Source: Macrostomum hystrix (Eukaryota > Platyhelminthes > Macrostomidae). From it: a stretch of DNA of 64,000 nt. The translations under genes and the position numbers were made by a program. The notes beneath the pieces were generated by a model. That model did no database searches and was not told the origin of the DNA. It saw only the letters and a list, made by a program, of their open reading frames with translations. The DNA is taken from contig CATNEN010000007.1 of the NCBI GenBank assembly GCA_950097015.1, forward strand, positions 10,665,001-10,729,000, in the 5' to 3' direction. Of this stretch, positions 48,075-59,289 are shown in pieces (the stretch's first letter is position 1; every line of letters starts with the position of its first letter).

Positions 48075-49915
48075 TTTCTGTTATCTGGTTTCTCTGATCC
48101 CTTCTCTGGTTTCCCTGATCCCCCTATCTGGTTTCCCCGATCCCTCTATCTGGTTTCTTTGATCCCTTATCTGGTTTCTTTGATCCTTCTCTGGTTTCCC
48201 CGATCCCCCTATCTGGTTTCTTTAATCCCTTATCTGGTTTCTTTGATCCCTTATCTGGTTTCCCTGATCCCTTATCTGGTTTCCCTGATCCCTTATCTGG
48301 TTTCTCTGATCCCTTATCTGGTTTCTCTGATTTCTTATCTGGTTTCTCTGATCCCTTATCCGGTTTCTCTGATCCCTTATCTGGTTTCTTTGATCCTTCT
48401 CTGGTTTCCCCGATCCCCCTATCTGGTTTCTTTAATCCCTTATCTGGTTTCTTTGATCCCTTATCTGGTTTCCCTGATCCCTTATCTGGTTTCCCTGATC
48501 CCTTATCTGGTTTCCCTGATCCCTTATCTGGTTTCTCTGATCCCTTATCCGGTTTCCCTGATCCCTTATCTGGTTTCTCTGATTTCTTATCCGGTTTTCC
48601 TGCTCCCTTATCCGGTTTCCCTGATCCCTTATCCGGTTTCCCTGATCCCTTATCCGGTTTCTCTGATCCCTTATCTGGTTTCTCTGATCCCTTATCTGGT
48701 TTCCCTGATCCCTTATCCGGTTTCCCTGATCCCTTATCTGGTTTCCCTGATCCCTTATCTGGTTTCTCTGATCCCTTATCTGGTTTCCCTGATCCCTTAT
48801 CCGGTTTTCCTGCTCCCTTATCCGGTTTCCCTGATCCCTTATCCGGTTTCCCTGATCCCTTATCTGGTTTCCCTGATCCCTTCTCTGGTTTCTCTGATCC
48901 CTTATCTGGTTTCTCTGATTTCTTATCTGGTTTCTCTGATCCCTTATCCGGTTTCTCTGATCCCTTATCTGGTTTCCCCGATCCCCCTATCTGGTTTCTT
49001 TGATCCCTTATCCGGTTTCTTTGATCCTTCTCTGGTTTCCCTGATCCCTTATCTGGTTTCTTTGATCCCTTATCTGGTTTCTTTGATCCTTCTCTGGTTT
49101 CTTTGATCCTTCTCTGGTTTCCCTGATCCCTTATCTGGTTTCTCTGATCCCTTATCTGGTTTCTCTGATTTCTTATCCGGTTTTCCTGCTCCCTTATCCG
49201 GTTTCCCTGATCCCTTATCCGGTTTCCCTGATCCCTTATCCGGTTTCCCTGATCCCTTATCCGGTTTCTCTGATCCCTTATCTGGTTTCTCTGATCCCTT
49301 ATCTGGTTTCCCTGATCCCTTATCCGGTTTCCATGATCCCTTATCTGGTTTTCCTGATACCTTATCTGGTTTCTCTCATCCCTTATCCGGTTTCCCTGAT
49401 CCCTTATCCGGTTTTCCTGCTCCCTTATCCGGTTTCCCTGCTCCCTTATCTGGTTTCTCTGATTTCTTATCCGGTTTTCCTGCTCCCTTATCCGGTTTCC
49501 CTGCTCCCTTATCTTGTTTCCCTGATCCCTTATCTTGTTTCCCTGATCCCTTATCTGGTTTCTCTGATTTCTTATCCGGTTTCCCTGCTCCCTTATCCGG
49601 TTTGCCTGATCCCTTATCCGGTTTTCCTGCTCCCTTATCCGGTTTTCCTGATCCCTTATCCGGTTTCCCTGATCCCTTATCTGGTTTCCCTGATCCCTTA
49701 TCCGGTTTCCCTGATCCCTTATCCGGTTTCCCTGATCCCTTATCCGGTTTCCCTGATCCCTTATCCGGTTTCCCTGATCCCTTATCCGGTTTCCCTGCTC
49801 CCTTATCCGGTTTTCCTGCTCCCTTATCCGGTTTCCCTGATCCCTTATCCGGTTTCCCTGATCCCTTATCCGGTTTCCCTGATCCCTTATCTGGGTTCCC
49901 TGCTCTCTTTTCTGT
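48075..49915. repeat. 21-bp minisatellite upstream of SUFU exon 2
   Basis: About 87 copies of a 21-bp unit containing GGTTTCCCTGATCCCTTAT, followed by C or T; early copies have 19-20-bp forms (GATCCTTCTC). It starts about 35 bases from the SUFU exon and separates it from the missing first exon, so it is probably intronic. Confidence 0.93.
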
Positions 49916-49919
49916 GTCG

Positions 49920-51221
49920 CCAGTCTATATTAATGGCCGAGTTCCATAACTACAGAAAGCTTTTATTAAAGCGAACACAAACAAGAGCTAGCTTGCCCAG
50001 GCTGTCGTCATAGCTCAGACTGGCGCCCAGCAAGAGAATTAATACGGCGGAAATCAACAGATTGTGTCATCTCGCTGTCATCATCAATTATAAAAAATGA
50101 ATTTTTTCATTCGCATGCAGCTTTGCTCAACTCAGAACTGCTCAGACGTGCGGCTGGTGATAAAAAATATTAAACAAAGAAATAAAAAACTAGCAAAGGC
50201 GACAGAAAATTAATAATAAAAAACTATAAATTGCCAATCAGACAAAGAATTCTATTCATTTGCGTTGGGAACTATTGTAGATCGGTGCAAATTGGTCCAC
50301 AGGTGGGGCGGGCAATAATTAAGTACAGCTTAGGCTACTCAGGCTTATAAGTGAAAAAACTAGAAAAACAGCTCACGATATTCAAAACTCAAAGACAAAC
50401 TGAGCTGGGAGTTACTCAGCAAAACCAACGCAACAACTGGCAGTGAGAAATCAATTGGAATAAATCAGTGCTCTCACTAATTAACAAACTGATAAAAAGT
50501 AACGGATTATTGGAGCATACTTCTACTCACAGGAGTACCGGAATAGTTAATGTTATAGTGAGGCAGTAACGGAGTGGTAAAATTAATTTCCTTTAATCCT
50601 CTTGCGCAATTTTTTAAACTACGAATTTTGTCTTGATTTTGTTAGTTTTATCTGCCACAATCGAACTAACGGAACAAAAGTAACGGCACTAGAAAGTTGT
50701 TAGCTGGCCAGCTATAGCGGTGAAGGTCGTTGCAAATGTACTGATGTACCCACTTAATGTACTGATAAAAGCAACCGCTTTATTAAAACAATAAGTTTAA
50801 AGTTTAAAAAATCCCCGAACCGAAAGCAAAATTCTCGGCAGAAGTTAAAACTAGCTTTTGCATTAGGAAAATAGTTGCTAATCTGAAGAACGGACGCGAA
50901 ACAGCAGCACTCAGCTTCTAGAAGCATTATCGAATTGTTTTATAGAGAAAGCCGCCAACAAAGATGAATCAATTGTTAATAGAGAATCAATAGAGGAACA
51001 AATGAAAATGGTAAACAAAACAAAACCGATGGGAATCTTCAAGTGGGGAATTGAAATACATCTGACGGCCAATGGGTCGGCCAGCCCATGCTATCAACTA
51101 GACAAATGAAACTTCAGTTCACAGAAAACCTAAATGTTCGAGACGCAGCCAGCCACCAACTGTCGAAGAGTTGCGTCAGCGAACGCAAAGACAAAGCATT
51201 GCTCGGTCCGCCCAGACGATC
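49920..51221. other. region between SUFU and the ILVBL-like gene
   Basis: AT-rich unique sequence, no array. It should hold the SUFU first exon and promoter and the 3' UTR of the ILVBL-like gene. AATAAA on the minus strand at 50779-50784, about 440 bases past the ILVBL-like stop, is a plausible poly(A) signal; another lies near 49962. Confidence 0.4.
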
Positions 51222-54127
51222 TCACACGCTCACGCTGCCCTCGCGGAAGTCGGTCTTGCCAATCAGGCAGTTCACCAGGCAGGGCGTGCCCGCCCGCGTA
51301 GCCTTCAGGGCATCGGCGAACACCTCCGGCAGGCGGCGAGCGTCCGACTCGTCGACCAGCACGCCGCGACAGTCGAAAGCGGCCATGGCCTGGTCGTAGC
51401 GGCTGTAGCTCAGCTCGCAGCCCACGCTGCTGCCAAACAGTGGGATCTGCGGAACGGCAACGAAATCTGTAGTCTCGCTGTGATATTTCTAGTCTCGCTG
51501 TGAGATTTCTAGTCTCACTGTGAGATTTCTAGTCTCACTGTGAGATTTCTCGACTCACTGTGAGATTTCCAGTCAAACTGTGAGATTTCTAGTCTCACTG
51601 TGAGATTTCTAGTCTCACTGTGAGATTTCTAGTCTCACTGTGAGATTTCTAGTCTCACTGTGAGGTTTCTAGTCTCACTGTGAGGTTTCTAGTCACACTA
51701 GTTAAGCTCTTATTTTGAGATACAAGCGAATCGATTTTCGCACATCTCGACAATAAACTTGGCCTCACCTGCTCCCTAGCAATCTGGGTCCAGCAGGCGT
51801 CGTTTCCAACCACACCAAGCACCGGCAGCTCGTGCCGCTTGAAGGTGTCGAACTCCACTAGCGAGTAGCCAAGGGAGCCGTCGCCCCACACCACCACAAT
51901 GTCGTGATCCGGCAAGCAGAGCTTAGCGCCCAAGGCGAAGCCGGCACCGACGCCGAGGGTGCCGAAGGCGCCCGGATCCAGCCAGCGGAGCGGGCCGCGC
52001 GGCCGCAGCAGGTAGGCAGCCGAGCCGACAAAGTCGCCGCCGTCGGCAACCAGGACGGTGCGCTCCGACATGGCGGACTCCAGCTGGGTGAGCACGTGCA
52101 GCGGATTCAGCTTGCCGCCGGCGGAGAGCGGGTCGGCTGACTTGGCCGCATTTGACTTGGCCTTATCCGAGTCCAGGGTGCGCAGGCTGGCCAGCCAGTC
52201 TTCCGGCGGCCGGTGGCCCGCCAGCCGCTGGGCCACGCGCTCCAGGGTGGTGCCGACGTCAGCGCCGATGGCCAGGGCGGGCTTCCAGAACAGGTCGGAG
52301 TTGCGGTACAGCTGGGCCTGCGACCGGTTGACAGCGGCGATGCGGCTGCGGCGGCTGAGCGATCGGCCGTAGTTCAGGCGGAAGTCGCAGACAGTACCGG
52401 CTAAAAGGACGAAGTCGGCCTGGCGCAGAGCATCCCGACGGCAGTGGCGCAGCTGCGGGTAAGCATCGCGCAATGTACTGACCTATGCGAGCTGCTTAGT
52501 GCCACCTTGCAATCATAGAGGCTGGTCTTCTGCCTCAAATACTTTCACATCTATACAAATGACGAATTTGGGACTCCAGTCTTCTAATCGGGCATAGACA
52601 CTGCCATCCCCGCTAGTCTTCTGATTGGCCCTTCCTTCCCCCTGCGATCCCCGCTAGTCTTTTGATTGGATCTTTCTTCACCCTGCGATCCCCGCTAGTC
52701 TTCTGATTGGATCTTCCTTCACCCTGCGATCCCCGCTAGCCTTCTGATTGGCCCTTCCTTCCATCTGCGATCCCCGCTAGTCTTTTGATTGGATCTTCCT
52801 TCCCCTGCGATCCCCGCTAGCCTTCTGATTGGGCCTTAAAATGGTCTTCTAACCTGAATGTCGGAGTCGGGGCCCAGCAGACCGCGCGACATGCCGCCCA
52901 GGAAGCAGGGGAGGCCCATGCGCTCCAGGCTGTCCCGGGTGCGGTCGGCTGGCACAGGCGGCAGAACGACCTGGCTGCCCAGCACCACCACCGGCCGCTT
53001 TGCCCGGCGGATCATGTCAGCCAGCTGGTCCACCTGGGCGTCGCTTGGCATCGGCACGTCCAGCGGCAGTGGGGAGACGTCGCGATGACGAAAGGCGTCG
53101 CCGAACAGATTGTGGATGTAGGCGTCCACGAGGAACTTAACGATGCGGGAGCTGAGGCCAGGAGCCTCCTTCACGCCGATCTCGCGGGTCACGAGGCTGA
53201 TGGGGTACAGGGTGTCGATAGGCAGCTCGACAAACACCGGACCGGGCGTGCCTGACTGCGCGGCCTGGATGGCGCGGCGCAGTGTCGGCACAATGTCGCG
53301 AACGGCTGACACAGTCGCATTGAACTTGCAAAGCGGCTTTAGCAGGGCCAGCTGGTCGATGTCCTGCGGTGCGCGGCATTCGATTTGGGATGTGGATGTG
53401 TTTTGGAATGGGGATAAGATACTTCAAGGATGGGAATACATTTTCATTTTATCATGGGATAAGTTCCCTCTTTTAGGATTGGGAATCAGTTCTTTAAGGA
53501 TGTGAATAAGACCTCCCTTGTGTCCTATGATGGGTAAATTCCCTTGTACCTGATGTTGTACAGCAACAGGTATTTAAAAAGTCTACCAAATCTTTGAATC
53601 ACGGCAGGTGCAAAAGGCAATCGCAGTTTGGAGTTATTAAAAATCCGCACCTGCAGGGCTCCACGCCCTTTGAGGATGCCGGCAGCGGCGCCGCCGAGCA
53701 GCAGCAGCGGCGACTCGGCCATCTGGGCGTTCTTCACAGCGGTGACAGTGTTGGTGAGGCCCGGCCCGGCGGTGACGCAGGCTGCCGCCAGCCCACCGGA
53801 GATGCGGGCGACTGCATCGGCAGCGAACACGGTGGTGGCCTCGTGCCGGGTGTCCACCACGCGCAGGCCGAGCCGCTCGCAGGCGACCAAAATCGGAGAC
53901 ACGTGGCCGCCGCACAAAGTGAAGACAAACTTGACGCCGTGCGATTTCAGCACCTCGGCAACTAGGTCGCCGCCGCAACGTGGTGACTCGCGGTCGACGC
54001 TGTGCAACAACAGAGACAGGAGGCCGCGCTTGCGGGCCACGTGCATCAGGGCGCCGAGAAGGGCCAGGATGACCACGGCCGCAGCGGCTAGCGGCCAGCA
54101 ACAACAGCTGCTGCTCACACTGCTCAT
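51222..54127 (-). CDS. ILVBL: ILVBL/acetolactate synthase-like thiamine-diphosphate enzyme, membrane anchored
   Basis: Four phase-0 exons: 54127-53651, 53363-52854, 52452-51769, 51446-51222, giving 631 residues, essentially the length of human ILVBL (632). An N-terminal membrane segment ([17 protein letters not shown]) fits an ER-anchored enzyme. The thiamine-diphosphate Pyr domain carries the catalytic Glu ([12 protein letters not shown]). The central domain follows ([33 protein letters not shown]). The PP domain has GDGSLGYSL and, about 25 residues on, GND in place of the usual NN of the diphosphate/Mg motif, plus [15 protein letters not shown] and [15 protein letters not shown]. The human protein is a 2-hydroxyacyl-CoA lyase-type enzyme in 2-hydroxy fatty acid alpha-oxidation; the same reaction here is inference. 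CTTCGCAG ends two bases before the ATG, either a good start context or a trans-splice acceptor. Confidence 0.96.
51470..51702. repeat. 20-bp hairpin-forming minisatellite in ILVBL intron 3
   Basis: About 12 copies of TGTGAGATTTCTAGTCTCAC. Each unit is an inverted repeat, GTGAGA and TCTCAC around a 7-base loop. Confidence 0.93.
52580..52850. repeat. 41-bp minisatellite in ILVBL intron 2
   Basis: About 6-7 copies of a unit containing CGATCCCCGCTAGTCTTCTG. It ends within a few bases of the donor of the exon at 52854. Confidence 0.9.
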
Positions 54128-57100
54128 GGCTGCGAAGTGAGAAGGCCGCAGAAGTTTTAATCTCATTCTCAACTCTACATTACAGGTAGAAAAAATTGTA
54201 CAAACCAAAAAGCCGGTCGTAGATGTGGCCTGTTCTCAAGTAATAAATGAATAAGTTTCCAATTCTAGCATTATTTTAATGAAAAATGGAGAAAGTCAAC
54301 TTGGTGCCAATTTATCGACATCTAAGTATGACCATGGCAATAATATATAGCCAGAAGTGACTCAATAGGTGAGGGAGACCTAACTAAATGGATAATTTAA
54401 TTAACAAAACTACCAGTTCTTACAGTATTCAATAGCTATTGAATACATGCTAATAAAATTAATTTAACAAAAGTACACAATAGATAAAAAACTATAGATA
54501 TAGCCAGCAAATCTAGGATTTCCAAGAAAAATATTTGTCTAGTTTTCGAGAATAGTTCTTGTTCTCGAACTTTAATCATATTATAAAATAATTTCCGTTT
54601 TAGTAGGTTTCTAGGGGTGCTGAGTTAAAAAATAAAACTATCATGTTTTATCTACTAGAATTTTATATATGGAATAGCTTCCCTATCAGAGTCAGAGTTG
54701 AATTTTTTCTATAGAAGGAGGCCATTGGTTTCTAACAAAATGCTTTTAGGAAGAATAATTTACTAAATAACAATGAATAATGTGATGCAACGTAATGACT
54801 AATACTGAAGAATAAAGATAAAATTGGAAGAGAGACATGTTTGTTTTGCTTCCCTCTGCACTTGTAAGAAAATGCTAATTAAGCAGCAATGCAAGATTAT
54901 TCTGCAAACACTACTCATCATAGATTGGGGATAGAGAGAAAATATATGTACACATTAATCAGGTGGTCTTTAAGAATTGTGATTCATACTATATAATCAG
55001 GAACTAGATACTTTGTATTTTATACATACGCCTGAAAAACCCAAGTCTTTTTGAAACAAAATGGAAGAGAGCAAATGCTTTTGAAATGGATTTTGAACTG
55101 AAGCAAGCACTCCCATATTTGTTTACTTCACTTTGCTCCTAAAGACTTTGTGGAAGCAATACAGGACACTAATAGCTACCAAAAATAGCAAAAAAATTAT
55201 TAAAAAACAACTAAATTAAAAAATTTCTTGATATTTGCAATATACATTATGCAGTTTGCCCACATAAAATATGTAACAGGGCTTATGACTCTACTTTTCT
55301 CTCTCTTGGTAGCGTATCTCTCGGCACAAGCGGTTTATCATTCTAAGGCATTGGTCTCTTTTCTCCAGTCTTTGCTGGGTGTTTTCAGTGAATCAGAGGG
55401 TCACAGCCTCTAATAAGCAACTCAACACTTAAACACCTTACTAAGTTATAGCTTATTTGCTGTTCACCACACTGGCACATTGCTTTGTCTCATAGGAATT
55501 GCACTTGTTTATATACACAAAAAAGGTTTGTTAAAATGAATGAATTTGACAGAATATTTATAATATTTTACATATAAAAAATATTTAGCACATTTAAACA
55601 AAGAGCATAGGTAGGAATTTGAATTTAATAATAAAAGCATCCCTACTACAAAAAGCTCAGATTTCAGTTGCCAAAATCATATACAAATGCAACTTCTCAT
55701 ATTTCAGTGTCAATTAACAGTATGTCAAATATAAAGAGAGATAGAATGTTAATAATAATATCATTAAACTTTGTTAAAATAAAAAATGATACAATTTTGA
55801 CTCCAGAAATTAGTCTTATTTGATTTCACTTTTCATTTTGATTAAAAATCAATTTTTGGAATATCACTACCTAATTTTCAAAAGCACTGTGAAATATAGG
55901 TTACATTGAAATTTTAGGTTTAATTTCTGATTACTTTTCTAATACTGTTTTGAGTTCAATCTTTAAATTTAAACTCATGTTTAGACAAATATGTGGCAAA
56001 ACAAAGCATTAAAATAATGGAAACACAGCATTGGAAAGAAGGTTGGACTATTTTTGTAGAGGACCAGAAGAGCCTTCATAGACATTTAGGAATTTTAGAA
56101 GCAAATTTTTAGTTGGATGTTTTTTGTGGGAGACTGGCAAATGAAAAAGATTTAACTTCAAAACAGTCAAGAGGACCTTTTGAAGATTACTCATATTTTT
56201 TATAGGATAGGCCTAAGGCTTTTGTGGTTACCTCAATATATAATAATACCACACAAAGTGTAACATGGTGATTGAAGAGTTTTTGGGTTAGTTAAATTAT
56301 ATGTTAATAATAAATAGGTTAAAACTTCAATAGAGGCACAGGGACAAATTAAATACTACCCTAATAACTATAGGGTGGCCTGTGGGCCTAACCCCGCCTA
56401 AGGGCTTTTATGGCATTGTGGGCATCAGTTATTGTTTATAAAATTAGACAAGTTTTAATTTTAATTAGCAAACATGTAGGCCTAAATGTAATAACTAGAG
56501 AGGCCTAGGCTACTACTTTACATGAACACTTTACAAAGTAACAAATGTACAACTAGGGTAAGCTACAACATATGTAAGTCAGTCAACAATCCACGTAAGT
56601 GGTTGAAGTTTGAAGTAAATTCGAAAACCCAAATTATTATATATGATTAAAGTTCAAAAGGCCTAGAATAAGCCCTAGGCCCTATATTATTATTAGCTTT
56701 GAATCCTGGCATTAAAAGACAAAATAAACCAAAGCAAAGCAAAAATTTAACTAAGACTCATAAAACAAGGGATTTGAAAACTCTTTAATCTCTATAAATA
56801 TATTTTTTGCACACGTACGCTAGGGCCTATATTCTATATACGATATGAAGAATAAACACAAGAGGGCGCATTTGACTCAAACCGAATACACTCATAACAA
56901 GTTCATACCTTTTATGTCATTTTCGTTTGTATGTAAACACCGTGAAAAGGCAAAACTATAACTAGTTAAAATGGTACTCTGATGCACCGAAGTTTAGTTC
57001 AGTGATTGGCCTAAACTTTTGTGACCCTATTATATTTTTATGAAGTTCCAACAAAATATTATTTTACGACTAATATCATACCTTTTAAGAATCAAAGGCT

Positions 57101-58127
57101 AGTTTTAATCAAATTATATAATACAACATTGTTTTAAGACATACTATATTGTTAAAGGGTGACAATTCGCACTCAAATTTCAAATATCACGCAATTTCTT
57201 TTTACGAGCATAAGCTATGTAGAAAGGGTGGTGATCTGGATAAGGCACAGCACGGCACCACAATGCAATAGCTCGTCAATTATATGAAGCACTATTTCAT
57301 TCAATAGAAATTTAGCTTTGAATGTAGCCATAAAGCTTAATGGGATACGTATTAAACAAAATCTGATTACATTGGGACTCAACCATCAAGTCATTGAGTA
57401 CAACTCAAAGCTGTCTATACTGTGTTGCGTTAATTAGTTAGTAGCGGATCAGATACAACCTCTAATACGCTCAATTTTTTTGCTTCTCAGCTCACGTATC
57501 AAAAGCGATATACAAGTAATTAGTGACACTAAGCTTTTCTACCTGCACTGTTTTGTGCGGCCGTAATCAACGCCACGATCTCAGCTCTTTAACAGCCGAC
57601 TGGAACTTTGTGTATTGTAGCAGACAGCAGCAAGACACAGAAAAATGATATGCTTCAATAAATCAATAACTTTCCATATTGAACTTTAATTTAAACCAAA
57701 TCCGATAATAATAATTTGAAGCTCTCCATTCACCTCGCATACATCCTTATATGCGAAAATGCTTTTGCGGGAGGAAAATGTGGTTTAAAGAGTGAATTAT
57801 TAGCCATAGGAAGGGACAAATATGCTTGATAAGAGGATATAGCGCAAATTTTGGGGAGCTATTTAGCATTTTGAGGTCTTTGAGTTCCTTTTGCAATCGC
57901 ATAATGAGAGGACAGTACCTCTCATATCTTAATGATAATATAATGTACAATATGGAGAAATCGCTGTATATTATAGCTAATAGATATGCTTAATTGGGGA
58001 TCAATTAGCTTGGTGAAAGGATTAAGGGATTATAATTAGCTCATTAGGGGGATTTAAGCGCAATGATAACATTTTAGTAGCTAAGTGAGGGGAAAATAGG
58101 CTAAATTAGGGGATTAATAAGTTCATA
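54128..58127. other. AT-rich, array-free intergenic block
   Basis: Four kilobases that look about 30% GC, with no minisatellite and no supportable gene. Composition contrasts sharply with the rest of the window. A palindromic word, AGGCCT in the context TAGGCCTA, recurs within 56208-57013. A 61-codon open frame near 55228 is not convincing. Confidence 0.55.
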
Positions 58128-58130
58128 AAC

Positions 58131-58305
58131 TGGGGGTGAGTGGCAGAGCGGTTAACGCGTTTGCTTCTCGCACCAAGGTCCCTGAGCTCGATTCCGCGGC
58201 GCAGCCGAGGAGAGAAGGCTTGGAGGCTTGTCGTGCAATTTACCCCCTTGAGGGCCAAACCTCCAACAAGGCGCAGTGAAGTGTACACTGTCTGACGATG
58301 AGAAA
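58131..58305 (+). mobile_element. tRNA-derived SINE, copy 2
   Basis: A-box TGGCAGAGCGGTTAACGCG at about 58140 and B-box GAGCTCGATTCC at about 58185. The same body as the copy at 15430 follows (GGCTTGTCGTGCAATTTACC, CTTGAGGGCCAAACCTCCAA, then CAGTGAAGTG and CTGACGATG). It lacks about 20 bases found after the B-box in copy 1, and the two differ at scattered positions, so they are not a recent duplication. It marks the edge between the AT-rich block and GC-richer sequence. Confidence 0.8.
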
Positions 58306-59289
58306 GTCAGCTAGGGCAGATGTACACACCTGTGTGTGTGCCTGCGTACGGTATCTGTGTGCGTGCGTGCTCAGGAGTCAGCGGAATTGGCAGAATTGCC
58401 TCCTCGCTGACTGCGGGTCTAGTGTCACCAATTGATGTCCATTGCCCGCAGCCCTCCTAATGTATACAAACATATGTCCGTAGATTTGCGGAATTTCGGT
58501 GGCAAAATGTCATTGGCTGAATCCCAGTTGCTCAGCTCGTTCAGCGAAGCATCTTCCGCTTCAGCGCTGCGCGCCTATTCGTCCCGTGGCGCTCCACAAA
58601 TCGAAAACAAAGTTGTGCTCTCGCTTAGCAACAAAATACGCAAGACAAAGCCTGTTGTGGAATATGTCCATTTAAAACTCATTGGGATTCTAAAACCATG
58701 CATGACCCATGACTTTAGCACGTGTCCGCCTACCAAGCTAGAGCAAGCCAAACAGGAAAGTCTTTGATCAGCATGAAAAAAAGAATAAAGGATTTGTCTG
58801 AAAACAAGACATGATTCAGTTTTCATTGCTGTCTGTACCGGACGGCATGTAAACACGAGAACAGCAGCAAACAATAGTCCCAGATGAAGACACTCGGCTG
58901 AGCTGATTTCACAGACTATATTGTTCGCGCAAGTGCATGAGCCGTTGGCAACAAACTCATGCGGGCGAGATCGCACTATGCAATCGGACCAGCTAAAGGC
59001 TGCAGCTGAGATCAGCGCGACCCGCAAGCCCCGTGCTCAGGGGGGGGCGGTGTTTACGTCCGCGTGAGCGCCGCCGCCTGTAGCTGCGGATCGTGGAGGA
59101 AACCCACGATTTTTGTAACTTGAGGGCCAGCACTCTTCTAGGAGACAAACTGGCCACCGGCAACAGCCGGACCAGCATAGCTCACTTAGAGAAGACACGG
59201 GGTTGGGGCCCTGCCCTGTCCCCACTGCAATAAGCATATCCAATTATCAGCTCTGCTGCCTGACTGGCCAAGCGGCGCATCAATTATTC
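58306..59289. other. upstream flank of the claudin-like gene
   Basis: A TG/CG-rich simple stretch at about 58335-58370, then unique sequence. An open frame at 58432-58767 (111 codons) has no recognisable similarity. The last few hundred bases become GC-rich and probably hold the promoter and 5' UTR of the gene at 59290. Confidence 0.4.

Noticed and set aside
48075-49915. Regularly spaced repeats as a CRISPR array
   Set aside because: Repeats are directly adjacent with no unique spacers, and the context is eukaryotic. The same holds for all other arrays here.
54128-58127. Bacterial or organellar contamination as explanation of the AT-rich block
   Set aside because: No long gene-dense frames, no ribosomal or mitochondrial genes, and a tRNA-SINE lies at its edge. 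Ordinary AT-rich nuclear DNA fits better, though a misjoin is not excluded.
58432-58767. 111-codon open frame after the second SINE
   Set aside because: No recognisable similarity, no splice context, and the length is within chance for this stretch.
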